This document shows positions 12,535-25,600 of a DNA stretch of 64,000 nucleotides, in pieces. Positions within the stretch are counted from its first letter, which is position 1. Every line of letters begins with the position of its first letter. Source of the DNA: Diprion similis (Eukaryota; Arthropoda; Insecta; Hymenoptera; Diprionidae); contig NC_060112.1 of assembly GCF_021155765.1 (NCBI RefSeq), forward strand, positions 12,090,001 through 12,154,000. Direction: 5' to 3'. The position numbers and the translations under genes were made by a program. Under the pieces are notes generated by a model. The model worked only from the letters and a program-made list of their open reading frames with translations. It was not told the origin of the DNA and searched no databases.

Positions 12535-12646
12535 AAAAACAAACGAGTTACGTTAGAATTATTATACCACATATAAACGACGCTGAAGCGATTCCGCCGT
12601 TTGGAAGTATTCAAACATATAACCTTCGTACAGCTTTTGCTATATA

Positions 12647-12966
12647 CAGTGCGAATTGCTAACGACAGAATGGTCCGTCGTCTGCTACTTCGATTCATAC
12701 GCATGCGTTATACAATTCGAGAGCAGCTGTTTACCAGGTTGACCAACCGTCAGAAATCGAGATGAAAGCCCATCGCAATGTATGTAACCTCAAAAATTTT
12801 GACAGCTATCGTTGTTGAACACAACTGCCAGTGATCGTTGTTAAAATTTTTTAGGTTACGTTCATGACGGTTGGTTGCACTGGCAAACAACTGCTCTCCG
12901 ATTGTAGCGCATGCGCATTAAGCTATAACAGATGACAAACGATTCTGTGGTCAGCAATTCACACTA
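12647..12966. mobile_element. 320-bp foldback element (mariner-type MITE candidate)
   Basis: The left outer end CAGTGCGAATTGCT (12647-12660) matches the reverse complement of the right end, TAGTGTGAATTGCT (12953-12966). Both are flanked by TA. The arms stay complementary almost to the centre near 12812. ACGACAGAAT pairs with ATTCTGTGGT. GCATGCGTTATACAATTCG pairs with CGATTGTAGCGCATGC. GAGAGCAG-TGTTT-CCAG and CCAACCGTCA each have their inverse on the other side. TA flanks with CAGT-like tips suggest a Tc1/mariner-derived MITE. A structured RNA element conserved for function is the alternative, because the element lies in the probable 3' UTR. Confidence 0.6.
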
Positions 12967-13513
12967 TATATATGCGACATAATTACGTACCTATAAAATG
13001 TGTATAAATATAGGATGCATGGGGTAACAATAAATGGCCGTCAATGGCGGGCGTTTTTCATCAGTTTGCCGTTTTCATTTCTCAAATACACTACGTGTAT
13101 ATTACCATATATAGTCGACTGCGTGGACAGCACAAGATCAAATCTTTCGATACAGCAGCGATTATCTTCCGACTCACTGACTTCCGTTTGTATAATCATA
13201 TTGACGCCGAGATTCGCTAAATAAATCTCGAGTTGATTAAAAACTTAGCTGCATTATACACATAGGAACCAAAAAGAGTGTTTTTCTGTTCCGCATTGGT
13301 TTCTTTGATATCCCGTTTATATATAAGTATATTATACGCATAATATCTGCTCCTCCTAACTTCGCGCAAATAACGTTCGCCGAGCCGTCTGTATTATATT
13401 ATAATTAATTATATAATATTATACGATAAGGACTATAAATACATAATTTGAGAATTGAGACGTTTTTTCATTTTATAAAATAGTTCTTGAGCTGCTGGCG
13501 AACGAAGTAGTTC

Positions 13514-13659
13514 CTATTGGAGTCGCGCCTCCTGCGGTGTCGTCTGGTAGGGCAAACCCGGAAACGTTGCTCCCGTTGCTCCTGCGCCCGGAAGTCCTCC
13601 GGCACCTGGTAGCGTCGCATAGGTGTAAGGAGTCACGTAGCTTGCCGCTGCCGCGTTCG
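13514..13659 (-). CDS. RBM24: RBM24-type coding exon 5 and stop
   Basis: Acceptor CGTTGCAG|CG precedes 13659. It reads [19 protein letters not shown], then a Gly/Ala-Thr stretch, [15 protein letters not shown] and TAG at 13514-13516. The ORF in another frame across this exon is a shadow. Confidence 0.88.
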
Positions 13660-16600
13660 CTGCAACGGAGAAAATAGAGATCAATCGAATTGTTTTCCTT
13701 TTTCTTTTTCATTTGAAAAGTTTGTTCATTGCGTAATTCAGGTTCGTCGAAGCGCTGTAGAATGAAAAAAATCTTACGCTCGAATTTCCGTTCTCAGTGG
13801 ATGAGAAAAGAATTATTTTATATGGAAAGAAAAAAAAAAAAAGAAATCTATTGTTTGTTTTTAATATAACAATACGAATTAGTGTTATTACATTCAACAA
13901 AAACGTGATCGAAAAAATAATTTGAGTCATCGTATGAAACGATATTTGTTTTAATCAACAAAATATTTTTTTCGCCATACTCGGTAAGTCCGATAAATTA
14001 TTTCCGCTCTTTTTGCAGGTCGAAAATGAAGCGGAAATTAAAACGTCGTTTTAAACAGTATTAAAGTTTGGAATATGTGATTGAAAGTCAACTGTATGGG
14101 TGTGTTGAATTTAACTGACAGAATATTTTCTCGGCAACAATACGAAAAAAAAATTTTAATCGTAAGGAATTTCGACTAAAGAAGCTCAAGTATCGCAATA
14201 ATACTTTGATGATATCACTTGCAAATATTCCAAATTTCCAAATTAATTGAAATCGATCAAGCGATCAATTTCGTCACTTAAAAAATCTCAAAATAACGTG
14301 AAATATAAACATTTTTTTTTCATTTTTAACTCATCTTTTCTCTAAAAAACAAAGAAACATTTCTCCGATTGAATTGAGGCAGATTGATTTCAGTTGGGAT
14401 TTTTAGATCCGCGTTCGAAAATTGTTATGATTTCTCACTTTTATTATTCTAGGCAGCACGTTTCAGCCATTCTTAACACAATTAATCTCGGATGCTTGAA
14501 GCCTAAAAAGCGTTGAGTTTCCGTTATTTCTTTGATACAACACAGAATTTTTATTACCATTATTTCTATTGGGTTAACGAGTGGGGTAACCTGGTGTCTA
14601 AATTGGATTGAATTATAAATATTTCAGTCGGCTTTCTAGGATAGTCAAACAGTTCTTAAGTCAACATATTTTTTGCAACGGCGCAGCACGTCGCGCGAGT
14701 TTTCTTTAGTAATTGATTGCTTGTGAATATTCTTGTGCTCGGAGATATTCTAATCAGCATCATGTATAGAAATTATACATCAGACGATGAAATCAGTCTG
14801 ACTTTATTAAACATATTTTCTCATGGTGCTGTTAAAACATTTTATCGATCGATAAAAATATTATTATTATTCGTTGCAATTAACAATCGTAGAATTGACG
14901 TTAGGTGATAATATTAAATTGCACTGTAAAACAATATTTCATTGATCAGATTAAATCCTTTGTCAGGAAGTTGCGAAGAAATATTTATTAATCTATTTGC
15001 AATCGCGTAACCTTTTTGTCTAGCTATGAGATAATAAAGGTTACTTATCTATTTATTTATCTATCTATATATCAATCTCTGTTACTATTTATATGCATAA
15101 AGAATTCGTTTTTAATGTCACTGCTACTATTCACTATAATTCTCAAAATTAACTCCCACGTATAATTCTTCGAGACAGATGCACCTGCGATGCTTGGAAA
15201 ATCGCCCAAAGATTTTTGTCGTTCAAGGTGGATTCAGAGGCCGAGAAATATGAGCGCATTGTCTATATTGCGTGACAGGATTTAAACGAAGCTGTGAAAA
15301 GCATGGCTTAGTGCCTAAGCTCAACCGAGCGAAAGCTTTGTAGAAAGCGACGTTTAAAATATATCGTCCTGCGAAATAGCAAAGCTCTTTTTAAATTTAG
15401 ATGCAGCTATCCGATGCTATGATAGTATAATTCTGTTGACTCGTAAGGCTATCCAGTCTTCAAATACCAGTCTTGATATTTCCGCGCGAAGTACAGATCA
15501 AAAAAATTTGTAACAGCAAAATTTGAGCATCTCATCTAAACAATAAAAAAACGTTTTCTTTCGTGAAACGCTTAACGATATAGAATGTGAATAATTATTA
15601 TCAAATACAAAAAAAAATTTGTCAAATTTTCCCAATTTTTAAACTCAAATATTACATATTTAATCAGTTTCGAGGATAAGTTAATTTCTCTATACAATTT
15701 TGCGAGATCAAGACTTTCGGCGTCTTTCGATTCATTTGAAGAGTTCACAATTATACGTTTAACTCGAAAGTTTGCAACGCTCGTTGTAAAGAAGAGAAAA
15801 AAAATAAAAAATCGTGAACGAAAATAGTGACCGAGCGAGTTATTTCGCAAGAGTATTTTGAATTGTTGATTGTAAGTTAAAGAAAATATCGCAGATGGCA
15901 CGAATATCTCATTGAATTTGTGCATTTCGCCCACAAGGTGTCCGAAACCAAGAGTGTATGTATACCGGAGGTCCATACATACTTCACAACGTCATGCAGA
16001 GTTTTTTGTACACATAAAGAAATAGTATAGAGTTCTAAAAATTCATTCGACCAAACGTACCAGCGGCAGCTGCGCTGCTGTAGGGATAAGCCTCAGCGAA
16101 ATTATACGATGTCCCAGGGTAAGAAGCCGCAGAAGCTGCAGCCGCGGCCGCGTTTTGGTACTCATAGAACTGAGATGCGGCCGCAACTGCGGCCGCGTGG
16201 CTGAGCTGCGTTGCAGGAAGTGGCACCAAGCCTCCAGGTGCAGCGGCGGTCAGGTAAGGTGACTGGTAAACGTACCCAGGCGGGACTCTGCAACACAATG
16301 ATAAACCAGGTTAAAATCCGGCTGGGAAGTGTGGAATTTGCCGATATTAGCGGGAGGCGATTGGGGTTGAGTGATTGGGATCAGGCGGTGGAAAGTCTGG
16401 ATTTTTACTCATGGCTAAAAGATGCCTGACGATGATCGAGGAGGTCCAGGCAAGAGTGAAGAGTTGTTGGAACCACGCGTTAAATCGCAGTGTAATAACG
16501 CTTTGGAGGATTGAGGACGATGCAACATCGATATACGTTCGTTGAGAAGAAGAGAATTTACACTTGAAGTCTTCACCGAGTAAATACGAGGGTTAGCAGT

Positions 16601-19600
16601 TGAACCGATGTTGTTAGATTGAGTCAGTTTAGTTAGAAATATTTTATAGAAGTCCACGTCGTTTTGGTGTTGATTTTAAAACCACTTGGTGTGTGAAGAA
16701 TCGAAGAATTTATATCAATAACGTTTAATTTTGCACTAATCGGTGTGAACTTTTATTGAGACCGTAAATTTTATAACAGTTTAAGGAACACTGTGTATGA
16801 AATCGTGTAAAATAGTTTTGATTTCTACAAGTGAACCTGTGAGTAAGAATCTAATGCTGACTTGTCACGGTTGTAAACTGAAACTAAATAATAATTTAAG
16901 CTTGATTTCTCATGATTCCCGAATGATTTTAACCCACGATTTTTAATCAGATGAGGTGATTGAAAATAGTGAATAAAGCGTGTAATAAACTCGTGTCACT
17001 CTTGCACTGTCCTGTAGATTATCCACGTGACGAAAAACTATCGGAAGGATAAAGCTAGATTTCCGTGAAAGTTCTATCGTACCAAGGACTCGACATTTCA
17101 ACTATGAAATATCGTGACGTAAAGAAAGAAGAGTTTGTGCTTGAAACGAAAGCTCTGATTAATCGAGTAGTCGAGTAACGCGAATAATCCGAACGGCTCA
17201 AGAATCGCAGTGTAACGTCTGCAAATAAAACTGCGTGGAAACGAAGCGTATGTTTGTTTAATAAAGGAAAGAAAAACTAGCCGTTAATACCTACGCGTTT
17301 AAACATTGTCGCGGATAATATTTAACTTGGCTTTGACTTCCGGCTACTGAAATACACTGCGGCATCAGGTGTGCGGTTCAAAAGCACAAAACTGTATATG
17401 TCTAAATGTATATATACATATATAGTATAAATCAGGAAATAAGAACAGCCAGGACCAACGACGGGTCACCTCTGAGGCACTAATCTCGTGTCTACAAAAC
17501 CAAGCACGCAACACAAAAGACAATAAAAGTACAGTATAAGAATGAGTATTGAGGATATAATATTTTGGGAAACGATGGGAGCCTGCAAGGATCTTTTGAT
17601 TCTTGTGACCGTTGGATTTGTGTATATATAAAGGTAGTGTACATCGATGTGATATGGTATTTTTATTTCATTTTACTTTACTTTACTTTACTTTACTTTC
17701 ACATATAATATGTATCAATATATATATATATATCATCAAATACAAGCAAATAAATAATTTGTCAAGCAATTTCAACGTTAATATATAATAATAGGTGATG
17801 CCTGAAATCGTTTGGTATGCGCTTTGCAAGGTAATAATATCTCGAGGCATGAAATCGGCGGGGGGGGGGGGGGGGGAGGGATTTGAAAAAGCTTCTCGAG
17901 ACATTGACTTGCAAAGCTTAATCGATACACATAATCCGCAATATCGAGTATATGTAATCGACAAGAATTAGAAGAAGTGATTAGAAAAAAAAAAGTTGAG
18001 AAGAAAAAAAAAATATATATATAGGAAAATAAAAACAACGAAACAAAATCGTCAAAAAATTAGAAGTAAACAACAACAAATCTGCAGTGTCGCCAAACAC
18101 AGCAAACCAAAACGTGTATATGTATAAGTTATAGTATAGTATAACAATATTATATGTATCATATAATATATATAATTTATATCTGCACACACGTCACACG
18201 ATCAACTAACACCAACGTTAGTACCTAATATTGTATACACTTGTTGTTTAATGGTTCTCTAACCAGGAATTGTGTCCGGTTGATTCGACGCGCTGCCTGC
18301 ACCGCGGTTCCCACGGGAAACTCTTTCTTACTGTTCTGGAAATGATATTTGATACCGTTTATTTATACGGAACGCCGTATCGTCGATATATAAATCCGAA
18401 CGCCACGTTAATACGATTCTGCAACCACTCCAATTAGTTAAAAAAAAAAGAAAATAAAATAAAGCAAAAAGAAAAAACCACATTTACCCCATTTGCAATT
18501 TTAATTATTTATAATATCAAATACCTCAGATTAGTAACTTATACTGAGTCACGATAAGATTAATTTATGGTCGTAGTTACTTTACAGTTGTCAGCTATTT
18601 CCATTTTTTCATCATATGGTCGAGGGTATTAAATGACATCGAACTTTGTGTGAGCTGATACCAGAAAATATATAATGTTGAAAACTATAATCGCACTAAT
18701 TAATTACTAACACCTACGCTAATTCTGCGATTTTAAAAATTTTTAAGTGGTTATTGTAACGATATCCATTTTACTATATAGAATTATCTAACGACTATAA
18801 GAAGTGCCATTTTTCATAGCAAGGAAGTTAAATTTTCAATACATCGGTTATAGTTTTATGGTTGAAGTAGTGAAACGGCAGCTTTTGAATAAATAAAACC
18901 TGCCAATAAAAGTTACATTAGTCGCCAAGATTTCTACCAGGATAAGTAAATGAGTGATTGACATGGAATTACAGTCTCGTTTTGTTTCTTTTTTTTTTCT
19001 CAATTGCGAGCGGACTTGAGTCAATTAGACGATCGGAAGCAATTGAGATAGAGAAAAAGCTGTGTATTGCATCAATCGTGTGGAGAATTTGCGAAGTCGA
19101 TCTTTGGAAGTATTGCCTGAAGCTCTTCAAGATAAAACTAAAAATTCAAATTAAAAAGTGACCGCAGATTGTTTATTGTGCGGAAAATTGACGAGCAAGA
19201 AGTCTTTGGAAATTGTGTAACGTAGTTCGAATCCATGGAAGGCGAGAAATCGGCGGTGATGATAATTCCCTTTTCCCGAACAGCCCTGAACTTTTCAACG
19301 AATCGATAATAGCCAGTGTCCAACGAAGGAAATCAATATGTCCTGCGGCCTCGAATGCTAACTAGTACGACAGAATAAAGTACATCGCTATAAGCAAGTC
19401 CTATTTTCCCTGTGGGAAACGGAGGCGACTTGACATGCCTGACGAGGATGACCATTTGTCAATTTCACCTGCCAACGGACCCCAACCAATCAATTCCGAC
19501 TTCTCAAGATACCTTCGATGGAGCGTCTCATTTCTTCTTTGTAATTCCGGACTCAACTTCTTCATCAATGATAAATTAGCGCCTATCTTTCATATTATTA

Positions 19601-22600
19601 ACTATCGTGCAGGCGACAAAACTTTTCCGTCCAATTTTCAAGTTTTTCTTTTCTTTTTTCTTCTCTTTTTCCTTTTGTGCGCAGAAAGTAAACGTTCAAC
19701 CAGACTTCGCATACGTGAAGTCGAAGACGAGTTAAGAGACAATTTACAGAACTGAAAATCTTCGATCACTCGGAATTTCGATGACTCAAATTTCAAAATT
19801 TTGAATTCCCCCATTCGAAAGTTTGATTTCTTTACTTTAAGTTTCGCCGCCAAAAAATTCGAAATTTGAGACTTTCGTAGCCTTTCAAATTCGGAATTTT
19901 AACCCCACCCCCACCGTGAGAATCGTTTTCCACTCCACGATACCTACTCGGAAACAAAACTACTGTAAATTTTACATCCCCTGTGATAAATATATGGACA
20001 GCACTTTTTTCGAGTTAAATCCAGACCAATTGTGACAATATTTACAAATCCGTAAATAAAAATGACAAATCCAATAGATAAGATTAAGATTTCCAATATG
20101 CTTAACCACATTTACCCCAATCGATGTAGTTTAGTCTCCAAAAAAGTGTTGTCCACATGCTTACCTACCACAAGAAATGTTAAAATCTACATAAAATATT
20201 TTTCGATCTAGCTTAGGGAAGAAAAAAAAAAATTAAATTTCACATCGATTCCGGAACACTATAACGAACGCGATTAAAAAGTGAGGAAGGTGAGGTCGAA
20301 TTTAAAAGGCAAGAACCGTCTAGCGGGGTAGTTTTCATCGGATTTATCTGTCCGGCGCATCTCCCGACCTACGATGCCTGCATTATGGATTGCTCGCGTG
20401 TCGCCAAAGCTCGAAGGCTTCCATGTCCGAGGACAGCGGTGGTGCCCCATTCGAGGGTGTTCGAAGGTATGTTGCAGGTCGGCCGTGGACGTCGGCAGGA
20501 CCCCTCGAACACTTTGCTCGCCTCCCCCGCACGTGAACGCGGCTAATGCGTTCATGGCTAATAACGTAATGTGTGCTATAGGTATAACAGCATTATCGTC
20601 CTCACCTCACTCCGATGCCTCTCCGCAGGTTGAATTACGCGGCTACATCAAGTGACAACGGCGTCCCTGCCGTTGACATTTTTAAAAATTTGGAGCGACA
20701 TCTTAAAAATTTTTTTTCTGAGCTGTCCTTTGGAGTGGGCTGTTAAAACATCAAAAACTAACATTTTGTCACACGAGACTCGAAAAAAAAAAAAAAAAAA
20801 AAAATAATAGTCGGTTTTTTTGCGCCACCCTAATGTATGGTGCTGTTTTCAATTCTCCGTATTTCAAAAATTGAACGTATTTGAGAAACGTGAGGAACAA
20901 CTCGTAGTGCAAAGAAAAAAAAGGAAAACTTCAACAATTTTTTTGATACAATTAAAGCTCTTTTCAAATACTCGCACTCTAAGACTTCGATTTTAGCAAA
21001 ACTTGTTAAACACTTGATATTCTTCGGGCAAGTTTTCGAATCGTTTGCGTGAATTTCCGCAGCGTGTATCTATGATTCGGAATTTTTATACGCAGCTGAA
21101 CAACGATCAGCTACCAAAGAGTAGTTATAATCAATTTAGGAAAGTGCCCCATCGATGCGAAGCTCGAATTTCCATCGATCAAACGCGGTAAACGATGCTG
21201 CATATATACATACATCATACTTACATGACCATTCACATCGGTCCCTTCGGAACCCCAGCAGTTCATTTCGTACTAAAATCGAGGCGACTTATGGGGCTGA
21301 ATTATCCTAATGGAAAGTGTCATCCGTCAGCGGAACTCGATTAATTCGCGACAAGCAGTACCTCGTAAAATATTTTATTCATTATTATTTATATATATTT
21401 TTTTTCTATTTATTTGCGATAGAAAATAATTCATACAAACGATACTCGTCCTATATAACTTCGGATCAACTCGCTCGGTAAAAACGCTTAGTTATCTTAA
21501 TCCTGCATAGTCTTCGCGATAATGGAGGCGAAGGGCCGCGTGTTACGAGCTTCGCAGGCATTTCCGTGTCGGATCTGACCAACTTCCTCAACGACTTCCG
21601 ACCCAAAGTGGTCACTGCTCGGATAAGGATCTCTCGACTTGCCGCCACGTCGTACAGAGGCGACCTGCACCCTCCTCGAAGTTTAGTTCAACCACCCTTC
21701 CGCCCTCCGGCAACTCACTCCGGGGGCTTTCATGCCTATTTCATAGACACGTGACCAGCGTCATATGTGTGCCACGTTACAATATCGCGTAGATATACCT
21801 TGGCGAAGGGCTAAAACAGGTGAGCGAACGCGTTGGCCAACGGCAGGTGGTTAGGGCTGGCTAACAATCGTTGGATACATCGCGTGATTAGGGGCGAATG
21901 TCGTACGGAGGGTGCAGAATGAATGCCTCGTGGGGACAGTATTGGCTCTGAATTCGTTTATTCCTCAGAGAGTATGAGTTGTAATTTATTTAATCGCACC
22001 GCAACGTGATTATCCCGATGTGGCGGATTCAAATTGCATATTCATATGTATATATACTTGTAACTTGAAAGGTACGTTGTAGATTGGTAAAATTGCGTCG
22101 ACATATATGTACATTTTCTTTTTCCATTAGGCTTTTTATTTGGAAACAAGTGAGACACGCCAGCAATTTATATGTATCAGCTGCAAACCGTGATTTTTAT
22201 CGAAACTAAACTCTGGCGTCATCAATTTTATCGAGCTTTTAATCGAAGGAAAAATTTACAAATTCTTTGGCAAATTTTTGTGAAAAAATAAATTGCGATC
22301 ACGAATTATTTTTACTTAAGGTTACTTTTTTTTCTTGAAATTCATAAAATGCCGCATTTCTTAAGCAAAGACAATTGCAATGCAGACCTGCACGGGTTCG
22401 AAAAATATGCAATCGAGATATCGATGCAATACGTATATTTGCCCGAATGCTATTTGCTCACGGTTTTAGATATAACCTTCAGGCATCGTGAAATGCCGCA
22501 ACGTTTGTACATGGAAACATACATGATAAATATTAATTTGAGATGCACTGTACAAAGAATTTCCTGTCGCGTGGATAAAGAGACTTTGATATGCGAGGGC

Positions 22601-25600
22601 GAACGGCACTGTTTTAATGTAAATTATTCCATCTGTCCATAATCCTTGAAGCATTGTACCTACTGGATTTGTATTGGGTATGAATTTTCTGCACCAGTTG
22701 TTTGCACGCGTTTCTGTATTTACCTAGTCTGCAACCCTCTTTCCTTTCTTTACTTCTTTCTTTCTGTCTCTGATTTTTTGATTTTTTTTTTCTCTCGTTC
22801 ATTCAGACAAAAAAATAGTCGACGATGAACCGAGCTAAAAAAAAAAAATAATCACGATGTTGATGACAGTGATAACGAGTGATACACGATTTTGAGATAT
22901 ACAAATTGGAACTTCAAACGATTAAACAAAAAAAAAAAAGAACTTTTTCATGTGTTAAATAAGTCGCAAAGTAGATTCGAGAAATTAATTTAAAAAAAAG
23001 ATGCATTTTTCAAACATCCTTTGGCTCGCGAAAAGATAATCTCTCTTTCTCTCTCTCTCTGAACCTGGTTTAAATGTGGCTGTTTTTGTAGCAACGAGTC
23101 AAGAATTGTTATCGAGAGCTTTCAGCTCTCGGCGAGAATTATTTCCACGCCTCGTGAAGCGGGGTGCGCGAAATGAGCTTCGCGACGAAGCCGCGAAACG
23201 GAGGCGCCGGCGCGGGCGGATAATCCAATCGGATCATCCGCCAATCCACTCAAAGTTTTGCCGCCCAATGATAGCCTAGGGGTGGCTCCAACTCGCGAAT
23301 CCAATTTCCACCGCAAATCGACTGCGCAACAGTTGCGCAAGCTGCGATTCTGAAAATCATTCGTTCCGAGCGCAGCTATTATTGTTCTACCTGCCTGTGA
23401 TTTAGGTACCTGCAGAGAATTCGCGAGATTTATAGAAATTGCTTCGAAGTTATGCGCGGGAATAAAGCTTCGGAATGCAGCACCTCAGCAGATTTAAAAA
23501 AAGCTCCGTGACTCGATCGCCAATTTTTTAAAAGTAGTTTGCGGTTAGACAAAAAACGACGATTCTCTTCAGTCTATCAATTGCACCCGATGTTCGAAAA
23601 TGTAATAGCGATTCTTAATAAGTCGCTTAAATATGACTTGAAATCGTTAAAATTGCTCAAACTTATTCGGATAACTCAAACACGAATCACTTAATTTTAT
23701 ACCGCAAATTGCTTGAAATCGCGTGAGATAGCTTAAAGTCGTTTCAAAATCACGGTTAAATTTGCTGGAAATCACTGAATACCTTCGAGATATAAATTAT
23801 TTGAAATCAAGCGAAATTATTGGGATTTCCGTTTTGTTGAATCAAAGAAACAGTTCACAAGTCCTTTTTAATGGGAGAAAAAAATTAGACTTCCATGTAA
23901 GAGAAGTAAATCGTTTGCAAATAAAATGAATTATGTAAATTCATTGCCATTGATTTTCAGTCACTTCCCAATAACATCCAACAATCGCTCTAAACGATAA
24001 TCCATAATTTGCGAAACAAATCACTGGAAATTGCTTAGAATGCTAAAAAATCATTGCAAATGAATAAAAATCAAGGAAAGCACACTATAAAGTCAATAAA
24101 ATATTAACAATTTCCATAATTTTTCCAACGCTATCACGTGATTTCAAGTGATTATAACAATAATTTGCAATGATTGCGTTTACATCGATAGCACGATTCC
24201 TCGTTATTTCAGATATCATTGTACCTAATTATTCAAGTTTCTTTGAATGAAAACCTGTTTTCCATCAAGACTATCGAACTTGTGACTTCCTTGAAAGAAG
24301 TATAAAACAACTCTCGATTCGACCGATTCCTAACACTTCAAATTACATCCCGTTTATCATCAGACCAGCTGTTTGCGGAAATTCGCTGCTCAATAAATTC
24401 CTTTTTCCAAACAAATTAGGTTCTTTCAGTCAAAATAATGCCGCCTATCGACACGAGCGTGACACGCACGGTTCGAGGGAAACTGGAAACGTGGCATGAG
24501 ATTTGGGGAGTGAGAAATGAAACTTGACGAAAGGCACGTGTCGTCCGTTAATTACCCGCAACACTATTTACGTACCCGCATCGTTAGAAACTACACAGGG
24601 ACATTAGAAGTCGAGGAGAAGCTGAGGCAGGCGAACTAGTAACGCAGAGAAGCTGGGCGACCCAAAAACGGAGGTGATAACAGACGAGGCTGACCGTCCA
24701 TGCAGCATCGCATCATCTCCGTTTCCGGCTTCATGACTGTATCGAATGATCTTATGATTTTCTGAACTACGCCGTTCGGAGTGGGAAAAAAACACGTCCC
24801 TGCTTTTCGAAGCAGAGAAAAGTGCAGAGTGTGAAACACTTGTTACAAAGAATTGGTTTGCATTTTTTTCATTCACATTATAAACTATAACTTCGAAAGT
24901 TATGCGACAGTATCTATGCGATTGTGATTTACTGTTTTTATAATAGTGATAATTGACTTTGACTTCGTTTCTGACGAAAAAATGAAGGAAATAAATTATC
25001 AAAATTATTCTTCTACAAAATGATTTGATGTGAAACGCTCAAAATTCGAGAAACTTTTTTCAACAATGATTTTTCGGGATTTTCAGAAATAAGTTTATTC
25101 GTTTTTTTTTTTTTTTTTTTTTACCACAGTCGAGAGGTTTTAATAATCCCTTATCACTCGTTGTATTTAAAAGTAGAAAAAACTCTGTATCCTAGACTCT
25201 TCCAGACTTTCGAAACTATCCTTTTTTAACTGTTTTTACCTGCACCCTGCAGAATAAGATTTTTTTTCACTACTACACTTTTTTAATTGAGGGTATTTGA
25301 TTAAAGACCGATTAAGTTTGTTGTTCTTTTGTATTTTTAATATAACAGTTTCATACTCTTGACCATCGAAAACTTGGAAAAAAAAATGTCGCGACTTTTC
25401 GATTAATCGAAGAAGCATTTCAAGCAGATAAAATCAGTAGAGATAACACGCAGTGAATCGGACGAAATCTTGCAGTTTCATTATTTGCTCCGTACAACCT
25501 CTCACCGTATTTTTCCATCAGTTTGATCTACTGATATTAAAACGCAAGTAACCTAACCCGACCTAATCAAACCAAAATAAACGGCGGTCGGTTGCTGTAG

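Larger units (their letters stand above)
10180..13513 (-). other. Probable long 3' UTR of the RBM24-type gene
   Basis: This region follows the stop codon at 13514-13516. Reading down the minus strand, the first canonical AATAAA I notice is at 10201-10206. That implies a 3' UTR of about 3.3 kb, as is common for neuronal and muscle RNA-binding-protein genes in insects. It is full of ATA/AAT repeats, TA-rich stretches and a foldback element at 12647-12966. The boundary is an inference from the poly(A) signal only. Confidence 0.45.

Noticed and set aside
22349..22642. Plus-strand 97-codon ORF with several cysteines
   Set aside because: No signal peptide, no domain, and no splice or promoter context; AT-biased composition.
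24604..25002. Minus-strand 132-codon ORF
   Set aside because: No recognisable domain and overlapped by another open frame. It does not fit the phase of the host gene.
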